A stretch of DNA of 64,000 nucleotides, from positions 64,918,001 through 64,982,000 of the forward strand of contig JAZBRS010000074.1 in NCBI GenBank assembly GCA_037176725.1, read 5' to 3'. Position numbers and translations under genes: made by a program. This document shows positions 44,752 through 55,560 of this stretch, piece after piece (the stretch's first letter is position 1; each line of letters opens with the position of its first letter). This stretch comes from Posidonia oceanica. Taxonomy: Eukaryota > Streptophyta > Magnoliopsida > Alismatales > Posidoniaceae. Under the pieces are notes generated by a model. It saw only the letters and a list, made by a program, of their open reading frames with translations. It was not told the origin of the DNA and did no database searches.

Positions 44752-45957
44752 GTGTTATATGCCTATACATGTTCTGGATTGATGAACAGCTTTGGCTACA
44801 GGTACTTGAAGATTTCGCACCAGCTGCCTGCATTCTCTCCTGCAATGGGCTTCCCTACCTTCGTGACTCCAACGCATTGCTTTGAGACTCTCCGAGAGTG
44901 GATTGCCATGCTCACTGAGGCTGACCGTGAGAAATTGCGCTTGTGGGGCATACCATCCAAGCTCCTGAAGGCTGCTAATGTGGAGGTTAGCCGACATCTC
45001 TTGTGCGCTGCTGCAAGGTTCTGGAAGCCAGTGCACCACGCCTTTCGCTTCGGCAAGACGGAACTGACACCTACACTGGAGGAAGTACGCCGAATCTGCG
45101 GTTTCTCCACGCTCATGGGACCTGCTGTGTTCATGAGGCGTTCTGGCTATGTTGCCATCCTGAGACAACTCACGGGGCTCTCCGCGCAAAGCTGCGAGAA
45201 AAGACTGGTCTGTGTCGACGGGCCTGTACCTGCGCTCCGTCTGAACTACTTTGAAGAAGTCTCCAAGAAGTGCGCCACACTGGGAGATGAACTATGGCTC
45301 TGCGGCTTCGTCACCCGCTTCCTAGGCGAGCTAATCTTCAGCCATGGCCAAATGACTGTCGCTATTGAGGTTGCAGAGATCGCCCTTGCTGTGGTGACCC
45401 GCCAAATCGACCTGGCACCTGTCGTCCTAGCTGAGACGTACCGCGGGCTGGATCGCATTTCGCACTGCTGCCACCACTTTCATGGCTGCAGGGCCCTGGT
45501 ACAAGTGTGGCTGCCCGAGCATCTGGAGATTGACATCCTGTGCCCCCAGAAACATGCATTTGAGACATACTGTAGCAGCGGCTACGCCAAGACCATCAAG
45601 ACTGTCCGCGAGGAGTATGAAAAGCTGGAAAAGCTGACAGATGATACAGTAACCTGGCGTATCATCCCATCTGCAGCAGAGCTGTTCACTATTTTCTTCG
45701 GCTCCCGCGACATGCGACTGGTCGTCCTGCCAGGGTTCGCCGAAGGCATGGAGTATCACCTCATCCGGGTCATGCGGCAATTTGGCTTCCAGCAAGGGGC
45801 ATTTGTCGACAGCACGGCACCGAAGCTGCTCCAGCCCTATCCTTTCAGCACAGTCACTGCCACCATAGAGCTAGCCGACCTTATGCGCCATGGCATGAAA
45901 TCAACAGACATTGCAGCTGCAAAGGGCTCAGGATGTACTCCTGAGTATCTAACTTAA
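44752..45957 (+). CDS. DUF7745-like (plant-mobile-domain-related) extra protein of element B, intact 401 codons
   Basis: Uninterrupted ORF. The first ATG gives MLYAYTCSGLMNSFGYRY, but a splice-like TTTGGCTACAG/GTAC at 44801 and a second Met (MGFPTFVTPTHCFETLREW) leave the real N-terminus open. Signature: AAARFWKPVHHAFRFGKTELTPTLEEVRRICGF, the pattern FWdPvh-FrFG-ELtPTLEE typical of the DUF7745 group that accompanies plant Gypsy elements. The rest is helical and Leu-rich (ELWLCGFVTRFLGELIFSHGQM, EVAEIALAVVTRQIDL), ending ..GCTPEYLT. Past the TAA the frame continues about 29 codons with a basic NAKRSKKAQ. It lies in sense orientation, 1.6 kb after integrase and before the hairpin arrays. Its role is unknown. 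It is notable that this ORF is open while the polyprotein of the same copy has more than ten stops. Confidence 0.75.
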   Translation: MLYAYTCSGLMNSFGYRYLKISHQLPAFSPAMGFPTFVTPTHCFETLREWIAMLTEADREKLRLWGIPSKLLKAANVEVSRHLLCAAARFWKPVHHAFRFGKTELTPTLEEVRRICGFSTLMGPAVFMRRSGYVAILRQLTGLSAQSCEKRLVCVDGPVPALRLNYFEEVSKKCATLGDELWLCGFVTRFLGELIFSHGQMTVAIEVAEIALAVVTRQIDLAPVVLAETYRGLDRISHCCHHFHGCRALVQVWLPEHLEIDILCPQKHAFETYCSSGYAKTIKTVREEYEKLEKLTDDTVTWRIIPSAAELFTIFFGSRDMRLVVLPGFAEGMEYHLIRVMRQFGFQQGAFVDSTAPKLLQPYPFSTVTATIELADLMRHGMKSTDIAAAKGSGCTPEYLT

Positions 45958-46048
45958 GTACAGGGGCTCTGGCCCATCAACGAGATCCCACCTAGCGCAC
46001 CTCTGTTTCCTAACGCCAAGAGGTCGAAAAAGGCCCAGACTGGCTAGG

Positions 46049-46650
46049 GCATCTATACATCTGCATATCACTTTTTGAGTCTTGTTGTACTCTATTCAGC
46101 CTGTTACAAGTGTGTAACTAAGACTTTGTGAATACAAGGATGTTTTATGCCATTTTCTTGTATGTTTGGTTTGCTTTCCATAACATAATGCATGTATAGT
46201 CTCTCACAATCACATCCTCAGCATACTGCTTTAGCCCCCCCAGAGCCATGAGGAAGGCACTATCAGAACCTGATAGCTTGCAAGTGCAGAAGCAACTGCC
46301 AACACTCTCAGCGCCAGGGAAAGCCACCAGGCAAACTCCGCACACCCCCAAGGCACCAGAATCTCTGTAGACCCGCACCGTCAACACGGGCGAAGCCACC
46401 AAGCGCTCCCAGCTGGATCTCCGCCCTGCTAGTAGCCCAAACTACTCGTCTAACAAGCGCGTCAGCTTTGTCCATCGCTTTTCGATGCCAAGGGTGCTTC
46501 GGTTGTCCCCTGGTATCATCCCTGATACCAAGGGCATCTTTTTTCACTGCCCCATGGTATCACATTTCCAGCTGCATCCGGGCTAGCGTGCCTAACTGTC
46601 GCGGGCCCATCCGTTTCTTTGCTCTGCCTTCGTATTTTGGTGCCGTTGTA
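46049..46650 (+). other. Spacer after the DUF7745-like ORF
   Basis: Non-coding. One perfect hairpin at 46511-46528 (GGTATCA, TCCC, TGATACC). Nothing else seen. Confidence 0.45.
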
Positions 46651-46654
46651 CCCT

Positions 46655-47150
46655 TTGCGGTCGATAAGTCTAAAACTTATCATTTTTTTCAAAACCTTTG
46701 CAGTCGATAGGTCCGAAACCTATCACTTTCCAATCCCTTTCCAGTTGATAAGTCCGAAACTTATCACCTTCCCTTTACGACCGATAGGTCCGAAACCTAT
46801 CATCTATCAGCAACCTTTGCGGTCGATGGGTCTGAAACCTATCCTTTGTGGTCGATAAGTCTAAAACTTATCACCTTTCCTTTGCGGTCGATGGGTCCGA
46901 AACCTATCCTTTTCGGAATATGTCCGAAACTTATCATCCATCCTTTGCGGTCGATGGGTCCGAAACCTATCCTTTCTGGTCTATAAGTTCGAAACTTATC
47001 ACAATTCCTTTGCGGTCGATGGGTCCGAAACCTATCCTTTCCGGTCGATAAGTCCGAAACTTATCACCTTTCCTTTGCGGTCGATAAGTCTGAAACTTAT
47101 CAGTTACCCTTTCACGGTCGGTGGGTCCGAAACCTATCATCTGTCAGCTT
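46655..47150 (+). repeat. Hairpin array 2 of element B (GATARGT-CCGAA-AYYTATC)
   Basis: About twelve units of 30-45 bp with a TTTGCGGTC lead. Most carry 7-bp arms around a five-base loop CCGAA (CTAAA or CTGAA in some). Arm pairs seen: GATAAGT/ACTTATC, GATAGGT/ACCTATC and GATGGGT/ACCTATC (a G-U pair in RNA). Confidence 0.85.
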
Positions 47151-47480
47151 TCCGGTCCGATCTTGATAAGGCTTGCACATATCATTCCTGGCCCTCCCCG
47201 GTCTTGATAGGGCTTGCACCTATCATTCCTGGCGGCCCGGTCTTGATAAGGCTTGCACTTATCATTCCTGGCCTCTTCCCGATCTTAATAGGGCTTGCAC
47301 CTATCATTCCTGGCAGTCCGGTCTTGATAAGGCTTGCACTTATCATTCCTGGCCTCTTCCTGATCTTGATAGGGCTTGCACCTATCATTCCTGGCGGTCC
47401 GGTCTTGATAAGGCTTGCACTTATCATTCCTGGCCCCTTGCCGGTTTGACAAGACTTGCGCTTGTCATTCCCGACTTCCT
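47151..47480 (+). repeat. Hairpin array 3 of element B (loop GCTTGCA)
   Basis: Eight units of about 40 bp alternating TGATAAG-GCTTGCA-CTTATCA and TGATAGG-GCTTGCA-CCTATCA, ending with GACAAG-ACTTGCG-CTTGTC. Spacers CATTCCTGGC... also alternate, giving a higher-order unit of about 80 bp. Confidence 0.85.
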
Positions 47481-47640
47481 CCGATTGACACCCGTCACCC
47501 TGTCTGGCGTCCTTTTCTTTGGACTGATAACCCTAACTATCCGGTGAAGAGTCCGTCAACTCGTCATCCACTGCATCAGCACTCCATGCCTGATAGCTGC
47601 ATTAGCATCACTTCACATCACCATGCATCGGCACGGCACT

Positions 47641-47964
47641 ATCTCTTACCATATCTGCATCATGCATTGGTGCATTTTTTGTTCAACATCAGCATTGCAT
47701 TGGCACTCGCATCCGCATTGCATCTCTTACCATATCTGCATCATGCATTGGTGCATTTTTTGTTCAACATCAGCATTGCATTGGCACTCGCATCTGCATT
47801 GCATCTCTTACCATATCTGCATCATGCATTGGTGCATTATTGGTTCAACATCAGCATTGCATTGGCACTCGCACCCGCATTGCATCTCTTACCATATCTG
47901 CATCATGCATTGGTGCATTTTTGGTTCAACATCAGCATTGCATTGGCATTTATGTCAGTATGGC
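47641..47964 (+). repeat. 81-bp tandem repeat, 4 copies
   Basis: Units start at 47641, 47722, 47803 and 47884 (ATCTCTTACCATATCTGC). 81 is a multiple of three, so all plus frames look open; not a gene. Rich in GCATTG and ATGCATTGG. Confidence 0.9.
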
Positions 47965-48153
47965 ATCAACATCCATATCTGCATTCGGATCCGCACTCAC
48001 ATCCGCACTTTGCATTTTCATTTCGGCATCGGGTCATGATTTTCGGTGCATCCGCCGAATAAATAGCCCACGCCAAAAACATCTGGCTCTCGTCATCGTC
48101 AAGTGGGGTGTCTTGTCAACCCTGAGCAGCAGCCTCGGTCCCCTTGACCTCGC

Positions 48154-48168
48154 TCAAGGAGGGGCAAC
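48154..48168 (+). other. Polypurine tract of element B
   Basis: AAGGAGGGGCAAC directly before TGTTGACACCCC, the normal second-strand priming site and LTR start of Tat/Ogre elements. Confidence 0.7.
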
Positions 48169-51100
48169 TGTTGACACCCCATTTTTTCAATTTTTGTGTT
48201 GGTGGTTCTCTCTCTCTGGTGGCATCTAAACCAATCCTAACCCATTTTCAAACCAAGAACCAAACCTTAGAAAACCCCCACAAAAAACCAGAAAATTAAA
48301 AACTTTTAAACCTAAACCTAAACCCTTGAAGAATCCTAGGTCAAACCCTAAACCCTAGACAACTCCCAAACCCCAAACCCTAAACCAAACCAAACCCTAA
48401 TTCAAAACCCTAAAAACAATTCTAGAAACCCTTAGGAAAATTCTGCAAAAATCCTAGAAAATCATTCAAGAAAAAACCCTAAGAAAAACCTAAAGAAACA
48501 AACCAACACTCCTTAAAACAATTTAAAACAAAAATCCAATCAAAAACAAATTAAAACACTTAAAAAACAATTCAAAAGAAAATCCAATTAAAAACAAGGT
48601 AAACAAACTCAAAAAAACAATTAAAACAATTTAAAAACTTAAAAAAAATTAAAAACAAATCAAAACAACCTAAAAACAATTAAAACAATTTAAAGACTTA
48701 AAAACAAATCAAAATAAACTCAAAATCAATTAAAATAAGTTAAAAAACTCAAAAACAAATCAAAACAACCTAAAAACAATTAAAACAATTTAAAAACTCA
48801 AAAACAAATTAAAAACAAGTTAAACAAACTTAAAAATAGTTAAAACAATTTAAAAATTTAAAAACAAATCAAAATAAACTTAAAATCAATTAAGATAAGC
48901 TAAAAAACTTAAAAACAAATTAAAACAAACTAGAAAACTTAAAAACAATTAAAAACAAACTAAATAACTTAAAAACAAGTAAAACAACTTACAAAAACCC
49001 TAGGAAAACAAAAACAAAAAATCACTATTTTAAAACCCTAAAACAAACAAACGTTTTATAATCCAAAAAAACTCAAATCCCCCTCTTCTTTTTCTCCTCC
49101 TTTTTCTTCTTCCTTTCTTCCTTCCATCTTTCTTTTCTTTTCTTCCTCTTCCTTCCAAGCCAAACCCACCACACTTTTTTCTCTTTTTTCCTCCATTTTC
49201 TCAGCCCAGCCCACCTGCACGGGCCTCCTCCTTCCTTCATTTTCTTTTTTCTTTTTTCCCAACAAAGCCCGGCCCGTGCACCGACCCAAGCCTTCTTCTC
49301 CTTCTCCCTTTCTTCTTCTTCTTCTCCTCACACAGCAGAACCTTCCTCCCCTTCCCCTCCTTTTTCAAACCAAACACATGCCATCCCACTTGCACAGACA
49401 CACACACACAACCACTCGCACGGCCGCACACTCCACCCCTGCGCACACTCCACCTTTCGGCGTTTGCAACCTCACGGCCTCACCTCTCGTCGGCCTCCTC
49501 CGCTCACTGCCACACCTGCAACCCAGCTGCAAACCCAATTCCCAGCCTCTGTGCGAGCCACGCCCACTCGAGTGGCAGTCGAAGAACAAAACTCCTCCTC
49601 TTCCCTTCCAATCGGCCAGAACCTGGAGAGAGCAAGCTTCATGTGAGAGAAAAAACCAGAGCTTCCCCATTAGCAAACCAGAGTTTTCTAGCACACAAAC
49701 ACCTTCGCACAGTCCTCACCATCCACCAAAACTTCTCCACGACACTCACCGCACAACCACCTTCTCCACCCAATCCTCAGCTCACCCCCTAATGCCCTAC
49801 AGCCCCAGAAATCCACCACAAACACCTTCGTGCCCAACTGACCCAGAAACTCCAAAACAAGCCACCTCACCACAGAGCCCACACCACCCCAATCCAACCA
49901 CTCCACCTTCTTCACCACACCTCCATGAACCCGAAGCAACCACCACCGAGCAACCAAAGAGCCCCCAGCGCCCAAGAATTGGTCTTTCTTGGCTATTCCG
50001 CTCATGTGTGGCAAATGTAGGCATATAAATGCCAAATAATGTATGCTCAAGGAGCAAGATGCAAAATGTCATGCCATAGTATTCAAAACATGCAGAAAAC
50101 CATAGAAAAAACCCTTAAAATTTCAAACCAAAACCACTCCCAAAAATCCTAGAAAACCTAGGTAAAACTACCTTTTTTCTACACCTCAAAACCCTTCCAA
50201 AACCTTCCTAAACCCAACTCCAAACCCTAGGCCCAACACTAGAGACCCTAGGCCACACACTCCCCAAATTTCATATCTTTTCTAAACCTCTAACCCCTTC
50301 ATTTCTCCAAATTATCCTTTTCTCTCTCCTAAATTATTCTTTTCTCTCTCCTCTCTCTCCTCCCTCTTATTCTCCTTCTTTTCACTCCCTTCTCTCTCTT
50401 TTTCTTGCTTGGCTGTGGACCCACCTTGTGCATCTCTCTTTTCTATATTTTATTTGTATTTTTATTTTATTTTTAGCTTATTCCTTGATTTTCTAATATT
50501 TATTTTCCTCCCTCTCCTCTCTTTCTTCTTTCTTTCTCTATTTCTTCCTTTTCTTCTTCCTTTTCTCTTTCTTTTCCTTTCTTCCACTAAATCTTTAAAA
50601 AACCTTTAAAACTCTAATTAAAAAAGGAAAACAAAAGAAAAACAAATCAAAATCCTAATAAGAAGTAATTAAAAACTTAAACAAACAATTAAAAACAAAA
50701 ACCTAACTAAATCCAACTAAAAAAGGAAACTAAGAATGCAATCTAAAAAAATACAAAACAAACAAAAAGAAAATGCTATTAAAAAACAAACAAAAACCAA
50801 AATATAATCAAAACAAACCAAAAGCAAGAGCCTTATTGAAAATGATCAAAAACAAATCCTAAAAAGAAAGAAAACAATTAAAAACACTAAGACAAGTAAT
50901 CAAAAAACACTTAACAAATTTAAAAGAAACAATTAGAAAACTTCAAAACAATTTAAAAACTTAATTAAAAAGAAAAAGGAAAAACTTAACAAGGAAAACC
51001 TAACTAAAAAATAATTAAAAAAACTTAACAAACATTTAAAACAAAATAAAAAAAACAAATTAAAGAAAACTTAAAGAAAATCCTAAAAACTTAAATCAAA

Positions 51101-54100
51101 GACTAAAACTCCTTCTAACCCTAATTAACAAATTAAAAAACAATCTTATAAAAACCTAATTAAAAATCCTAACTTAAAAACAACTGTCTTAAAAATGTTT
51201 TCTAATCTTTCTTTTTTTTTCAATTTTCTTCTTCCTTTTCTTCCCTTCCTTCCTCTTCTTTCTTTCTCCTTCCTTTTCTTTTTTTACCTTTGTTTTTCCA
51301 TTTTTGCCGGCCCAGCCCACCAGCTACTCTTCCCCTCCTTCCTTCCTTTCTTTTTTCTTTTTTTCTTCCTTTTCGCACGTGAGGCCCAGCCCATGGCCAG
51401 CCTTCCTCCTCTTCCACCCTTCTTCTTCCTTCTTCTTCTTCAGCTTCTTCTTCTTCTTCCCGCGGCTTAACAGTCCTCCCTCCTCTCCTTTGAATTCAAT
51501 TTTTTCCCACCCCATCACCTCGAGCAACAGCTCGCCCCTCCTCTCTCTTCTCTCAGCGACTTCTCTGGAGGCATTTACTGTCTGTCGTCTCGCCGGCTGA
51601 CCTCCATCAGCTCCAGTGTTCGGCACCGGTGGGATTTCAAAATCCTCAGCGCGCCCAGCTCCACTCGTGCCCCTGATAAAGCCTCAGCCCTCCTCCTCCT
51701 TCACCACCTTTGGCCGACCCTGAGAGAGAGCATCCAGAGAGCGAGAGAAGCCTCCAATTCCCCTCCTGATTCCTCTGCCAAATATCAGCACTTTCCTCCT
51801 CCCTCTTCCCACTGAAACCAGACCTTCCAACTCCTTCAAATCTCTCCAAATTCATCCCCCAAACTCCACCAACTTCCCACAATCTGTCCCCCTCCATTCC
51901 ACGACCAAACCAACCCAGAATTTCCCCCCAACCACCTGAAATCCACAACAGCAACCCAACACCACCTCCTCTGAAATTTCCAGCACCACAGACCCCTAAA
52001 TCTCCCCAAACTCCTCCCAGCAAATCACCAGAACCCCAGCTTTCCAACCCACCTGAGCATTAGCCTTCATCCTCACCACACATCAAACCAACCACAACAA
52101 ACACTTAGCCCTTTCTTTGCCAGAAAATCCACCACCAGCAATCCTCCTTCCTCATGCCTCCGCAGACCCATCTAACCTTCCAAAAACACTCACCCAGCCT
52201 CCAGAAGTTCACCGGCAGCTTCCATCGGCCCAGAGAGCAGCAGACATCCACCCCCACCTCCAGCTGCTTCTGCAACACCCAAACTTGCCGCATCTTCCGT
52301 CGAGCTTCAGAACTTCCTTCCAAGCATTCAGTGAGGTCCGAAGGATTGCGTGGAGCCGTTCCAGACGATCGCGAGCCGCCGACGACTCCTCCAGCGCTCA
52401 GACGAACCTTGCTGGCATCTGCAGAAGCCACCCACGTCAGGGGGACGCTCTAGGCTGCAAAACAGGTGCCCTTCTTCTCCACTAGCTTAGTTTCCCCCTC
52501 TGCGTGCTTTTCCGCCCCTCAGAATGGGGTTCTACTCCTTCTCGCGCCGGGTCAGCACCGCCACTGACCCGTCTTCTCTGGCGAGCTCCGAGCTCGCCTC
52601 GTCGCTCCGGTCTGCAGAAAGCTCCGTCGTCGATCGCCCGAGCTCCGCAAAGCCTCCAGGAGTGCAGCCCTGCCTCCAGAATCCTCCGGCGACGCTCCAA
52701 TCGTCCGCTCTGCTTCCAGATGGCCTGTCAAGCTCCACCGCCCTCTCCGGTCTACTCCAGGCCATGTCATGGCCCGCTGACGTCGCTCCGGCCTCCGTGC
52801 TGCTCCGGCGAAGGTTCCCAACCGCTCAGTGCCTCTCCAGCAGCCTTCTTCCCCCTCTCCGGGCACTGGTAGCATTTTGCTACAGTGCTTGGTTTTCCTC
52901 CGTTTTCACTATGCATTTATTTCTCTTAGCTTGCTTGTTTTGCCATAAATTGCATTTTTACCTTACTGTCTTTTTTATTTGCTTTCCAGTCCTACCATCG
53001 TTTAAGAATCATTTAAATTTGAATTAAAACTATATGAAATTGCATGAAAAACTTACAGTTCTGTTTATTTGCTTGTTAATCCAACTGCTGTATATTTCTT
53101 TAGTTTTCTTTTAGTTTAAGTCCAGCATGTTATTTTTTATTACTTATAGGTCCTTTGCTATTATAGTTTTTAGTTTTTTTTCTTTAGTTCCAGTCCAGCT
53201 TTTTATTTTATTTGCATGTTCGTCCAATTCCAGTTCAATTTAAGTTTCTGTCTTTTAATTTCCGATCCTGCTGTTTATTTTATTTACATTATGGTCCTGC
53301 TGTAGTTCAAATAAGTTTTCTGATCTTTATTTTCTAGTCCAGTAGCTTTTTATTTTTGCATTTTAGTCCTATGGTTGTTAAATGTCATTTAATCATCTGT
53401 TTTTTCCTCATGAAATTGCTTTCTAGTCCCCCTGTTTACTTTATTTGCTATTTAGTCCTCTGTTCAGTTCATCCATTCATTTAATTTCTATCTTTTCCTT
53501 ACTACATTGCATTTTTATCCCATCTTTTCTGATTTTTGCACTCTGGTCCTCCATTTGCATGCACAACATCATTTAAAAGCATGTTTTCCTTATAAAATTG
53601 CATTTTAGCCCCTGCATATTTCAAAATTGCACATTAGTCCTCTGCATGTTTACAAAGTCCATTTAATTGCATTGTTTTCCTTATAAAATTGCATTTTAGC
53701 CCTTGCATGTTTCAAAATTACACATAGGTCCTCTGCATGTTTACAGAACTCATTTAGAAGCATATTTTACCTTATAAAATTGCATTTTAGCCCCTTCATG
53801 TTTCAAAATTGCATGTTAGTCCATTGCATGTTTACAAAACTCATTTAAATGCATGTTTTACCTTATAAATTTGCATTTCAGACCCTGCATTTTGTTTTAA
53901 TTGCATACGGACCCTCAAGTTTTCAAAAACCATGCATATAAGCCCCTGACTTTTCAAAATCTTTGCATTTAGGTCCTTAACCTTTTCAAAAACTTGCATA
54001 TAGGTCCTTAAACTTTTCTGAAACATCATTCTTAGGTCCTTTTTTGCATTTTTGCATGTATTGCACCCATGCATCCCTGCATTTAGCATCTTTGCACACA

Positions 54101-55362
54101 CTTAAGCACTCCTAGCTCCCATGTATGTGGGAGGACCTGTTTTGCACACCCCTAGGACCTCTTTTACACTTAGATCCATTCCTCTCCCATGTTCTTGGCC
54201 CTTCTGCCTTGAAGCCTGCATATCTTCTGATCGGACCGCCGGATCTTCACAACCAAGCTACCTGGACAACCCCGATGGAGCGCGCTTTAATGCAGACCAA
54301 GCACTTCTCAGATCAGGCTTCAGATCTCCAAGGTAAGTCCTTCTGAACCCCTGCACAGCATTTTTGCACATCATCTACACTGCATGCATTGTTTTTGCTT
54401 TCCGCTTTCTCGAGCATGTAGATTAGGACCTCCTCTCTTTGTCTATCAACTCTATCTCCCCTCTTCGCGTACTTTCAGTATTTTGGGTCGAGTTTCCCCT
54501 AGATTCACCACTAATTGCGACTTTCTTCCCCCTTTTCCACGATCCGATTGCACTGCGAGCTTTTGGCAGCGTGCGAGACGCATCGTGGGACGGATTAGTG
54601 GGAAACGGTCATAGAACAGTGGTGATCCCTCCATTTGCTTCCTTTCCCCTTTGTAGGTCTTCACACCTACATTGCGTGGTCCTTAGGCAGTGTTTGTTCT
54701 CACACTTACACCATTTGCCTCTCCTTGCTTCTCTTGCTCTTCCCCTTTGCATCTGCATCTGCATGGCTTTATCGATGTCTCATCTCGCTTGCTTTGGCAC
54801 CGTTTCGCGTGTCCGCTTCGCTTTTGGCACCGTTTTGCGTGCCCGCTTTGTTTTTCGCACCGTTTTGCGTGCCCACTTTGTTTTTCGCACCATTTTGTGT
54901 GCTTGCTTTGTTTTTCACACCGTTTTGCGTGCCTGCTTTGTTTCTCGCACCGTTTTGCTTGCTGTCTTTGTTTCTCGCACTGTTTTGCATGCTGGTTTTG
55001 TTTCTCGCACCGTTTCGCGTGCTGGCTTTGTTTCTCGCACCGTTTCGCGTGCTTGCTTTGTTTCTCGCACTGTTTCGCGTGCTTGCTTTGTTTCTCGCAC
55101 CGTTTTGCGTGTCCGCTTTGTTTCTCGCATCGTTTTGCATGTTTTCCGTTGTTTTCTCTTGCATGTCACCTGCATTGCTTGTTTTTACCGTTGATTTGTT
55201 CTTTCGTTTGCATTTTCATATAGGGCAGTGACGCTTACTACCTGGGGTTCTCACGAACTAGGGTTCGCCCAGTTCGGAACACAGACAGCGTTGCCACCGC
55301 GACTGAGCACGTTCCTTTGGAGGTGTCCACCGAAAAGCGACTGCAAAAATGGAGTGTCTACA
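48169..55362 (+). mobile_element. Element B right LTR (7.2 kb, chimeric)
   Basis: 48169-49976 is nearly identical to 27863-29690. After that the sequence departs: an extra segment (49977-52480) with its own A-rich (50600-51190) and C/T-rich (51190-51480) blocks, then diverged counterparts of the 5' LTR (GCATTTTAGTCC words, the segment with TTTGCACACCCCTAGG at 54137, 30-bp repeats, GGTTCTCACGAACTAGGGTTCGCCC at 55240). A second LTR-end-like block (GGGTCGAGTTTCC...) lies at 54480-54617. The last bases, CAAAAATGGAGTGTCTACA, are the reverse complement of a Tat LTR start. Confidence 0.55.
54790..55140 (+). repeat. 30-bp tandem repeat, about 11-12 copies (right LTR)
   Basis: Unit CGCACCGTTTTGCGTGCYYG plus CTTTGTTTCT. 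Thirty is a multiple of three, which opens long frames on both strands; not genes. Confidence 0.9.
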
Positions 55363-55560
55363 CATATGGTTCTTCAAGTATGTTCAAATATGATATCGAA
55401 ACATACATGCTTGAGTATAATGTCGAGGTTCAAAGCATGAAATCAAACATGTTCAGTATATGTATGCTCAATGGCTACATATTCAGTAGCTGTATACCTT
55501 TTACATATATGTTTGATGCCAAACATATTTAGTACATGTGTCCCCTTTAAACAAGTATAA
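55363..55560. other. Right flank of element B
   Basis: Starts with CATAT (55363-55367). Unassigned A/T-rich sequence. Confidence 0.4.

Larger units (their letters stand above)
27863..55362 (+). mobile_element. Element B: 27.5-kb Tat-lineage Ty3/Gypsy retrotransposon with a DUF7745-like extra ORF
   Basis: Plus strand order: LTR (27863-33048), primer site (33050), leader, gag, PR, G-patch, RT, RNase H, second RNase H, integrase, extra ORF (44752-45957), repeat arrays, polypurine tract, right LTR starting at 48169. The LTR starts TGTTGGCACTCCATTTTTTC on the left and TGTTGACACCCCATTTTTTC on the right, and the first 1.8 kb are nearly identical. The terminal dinucleotides are TG and CA, flanked by CATAT on both sides. 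The right LTR diverges from the left after about 49977, so the right boundary is less certain than the left. Confidence 0.75.

Noticed and set aside
47075..48062. Long plus-strand ORFs of 124-215 codons between the DUF7745-like ORF and the right LTR.
   Set aside because: They translate the hairpin arrays and the 81-bp repeat; periodic sequence explains the openness.
49276..50028. Plus-strand ORF of 250 codons in the right LTR of B.
   Set aside because: Pro/Thr/Ser low-complexity from C-rich sequence; the same region of the 5' LTR (28990-29700) has breaks in this frame.
54439..55231. Long ORFs on both strands (up to 251 codons) in the right LTR.
   Set aside because: They follow the 30-bp tandem repeat, whose length is a multiple of three.
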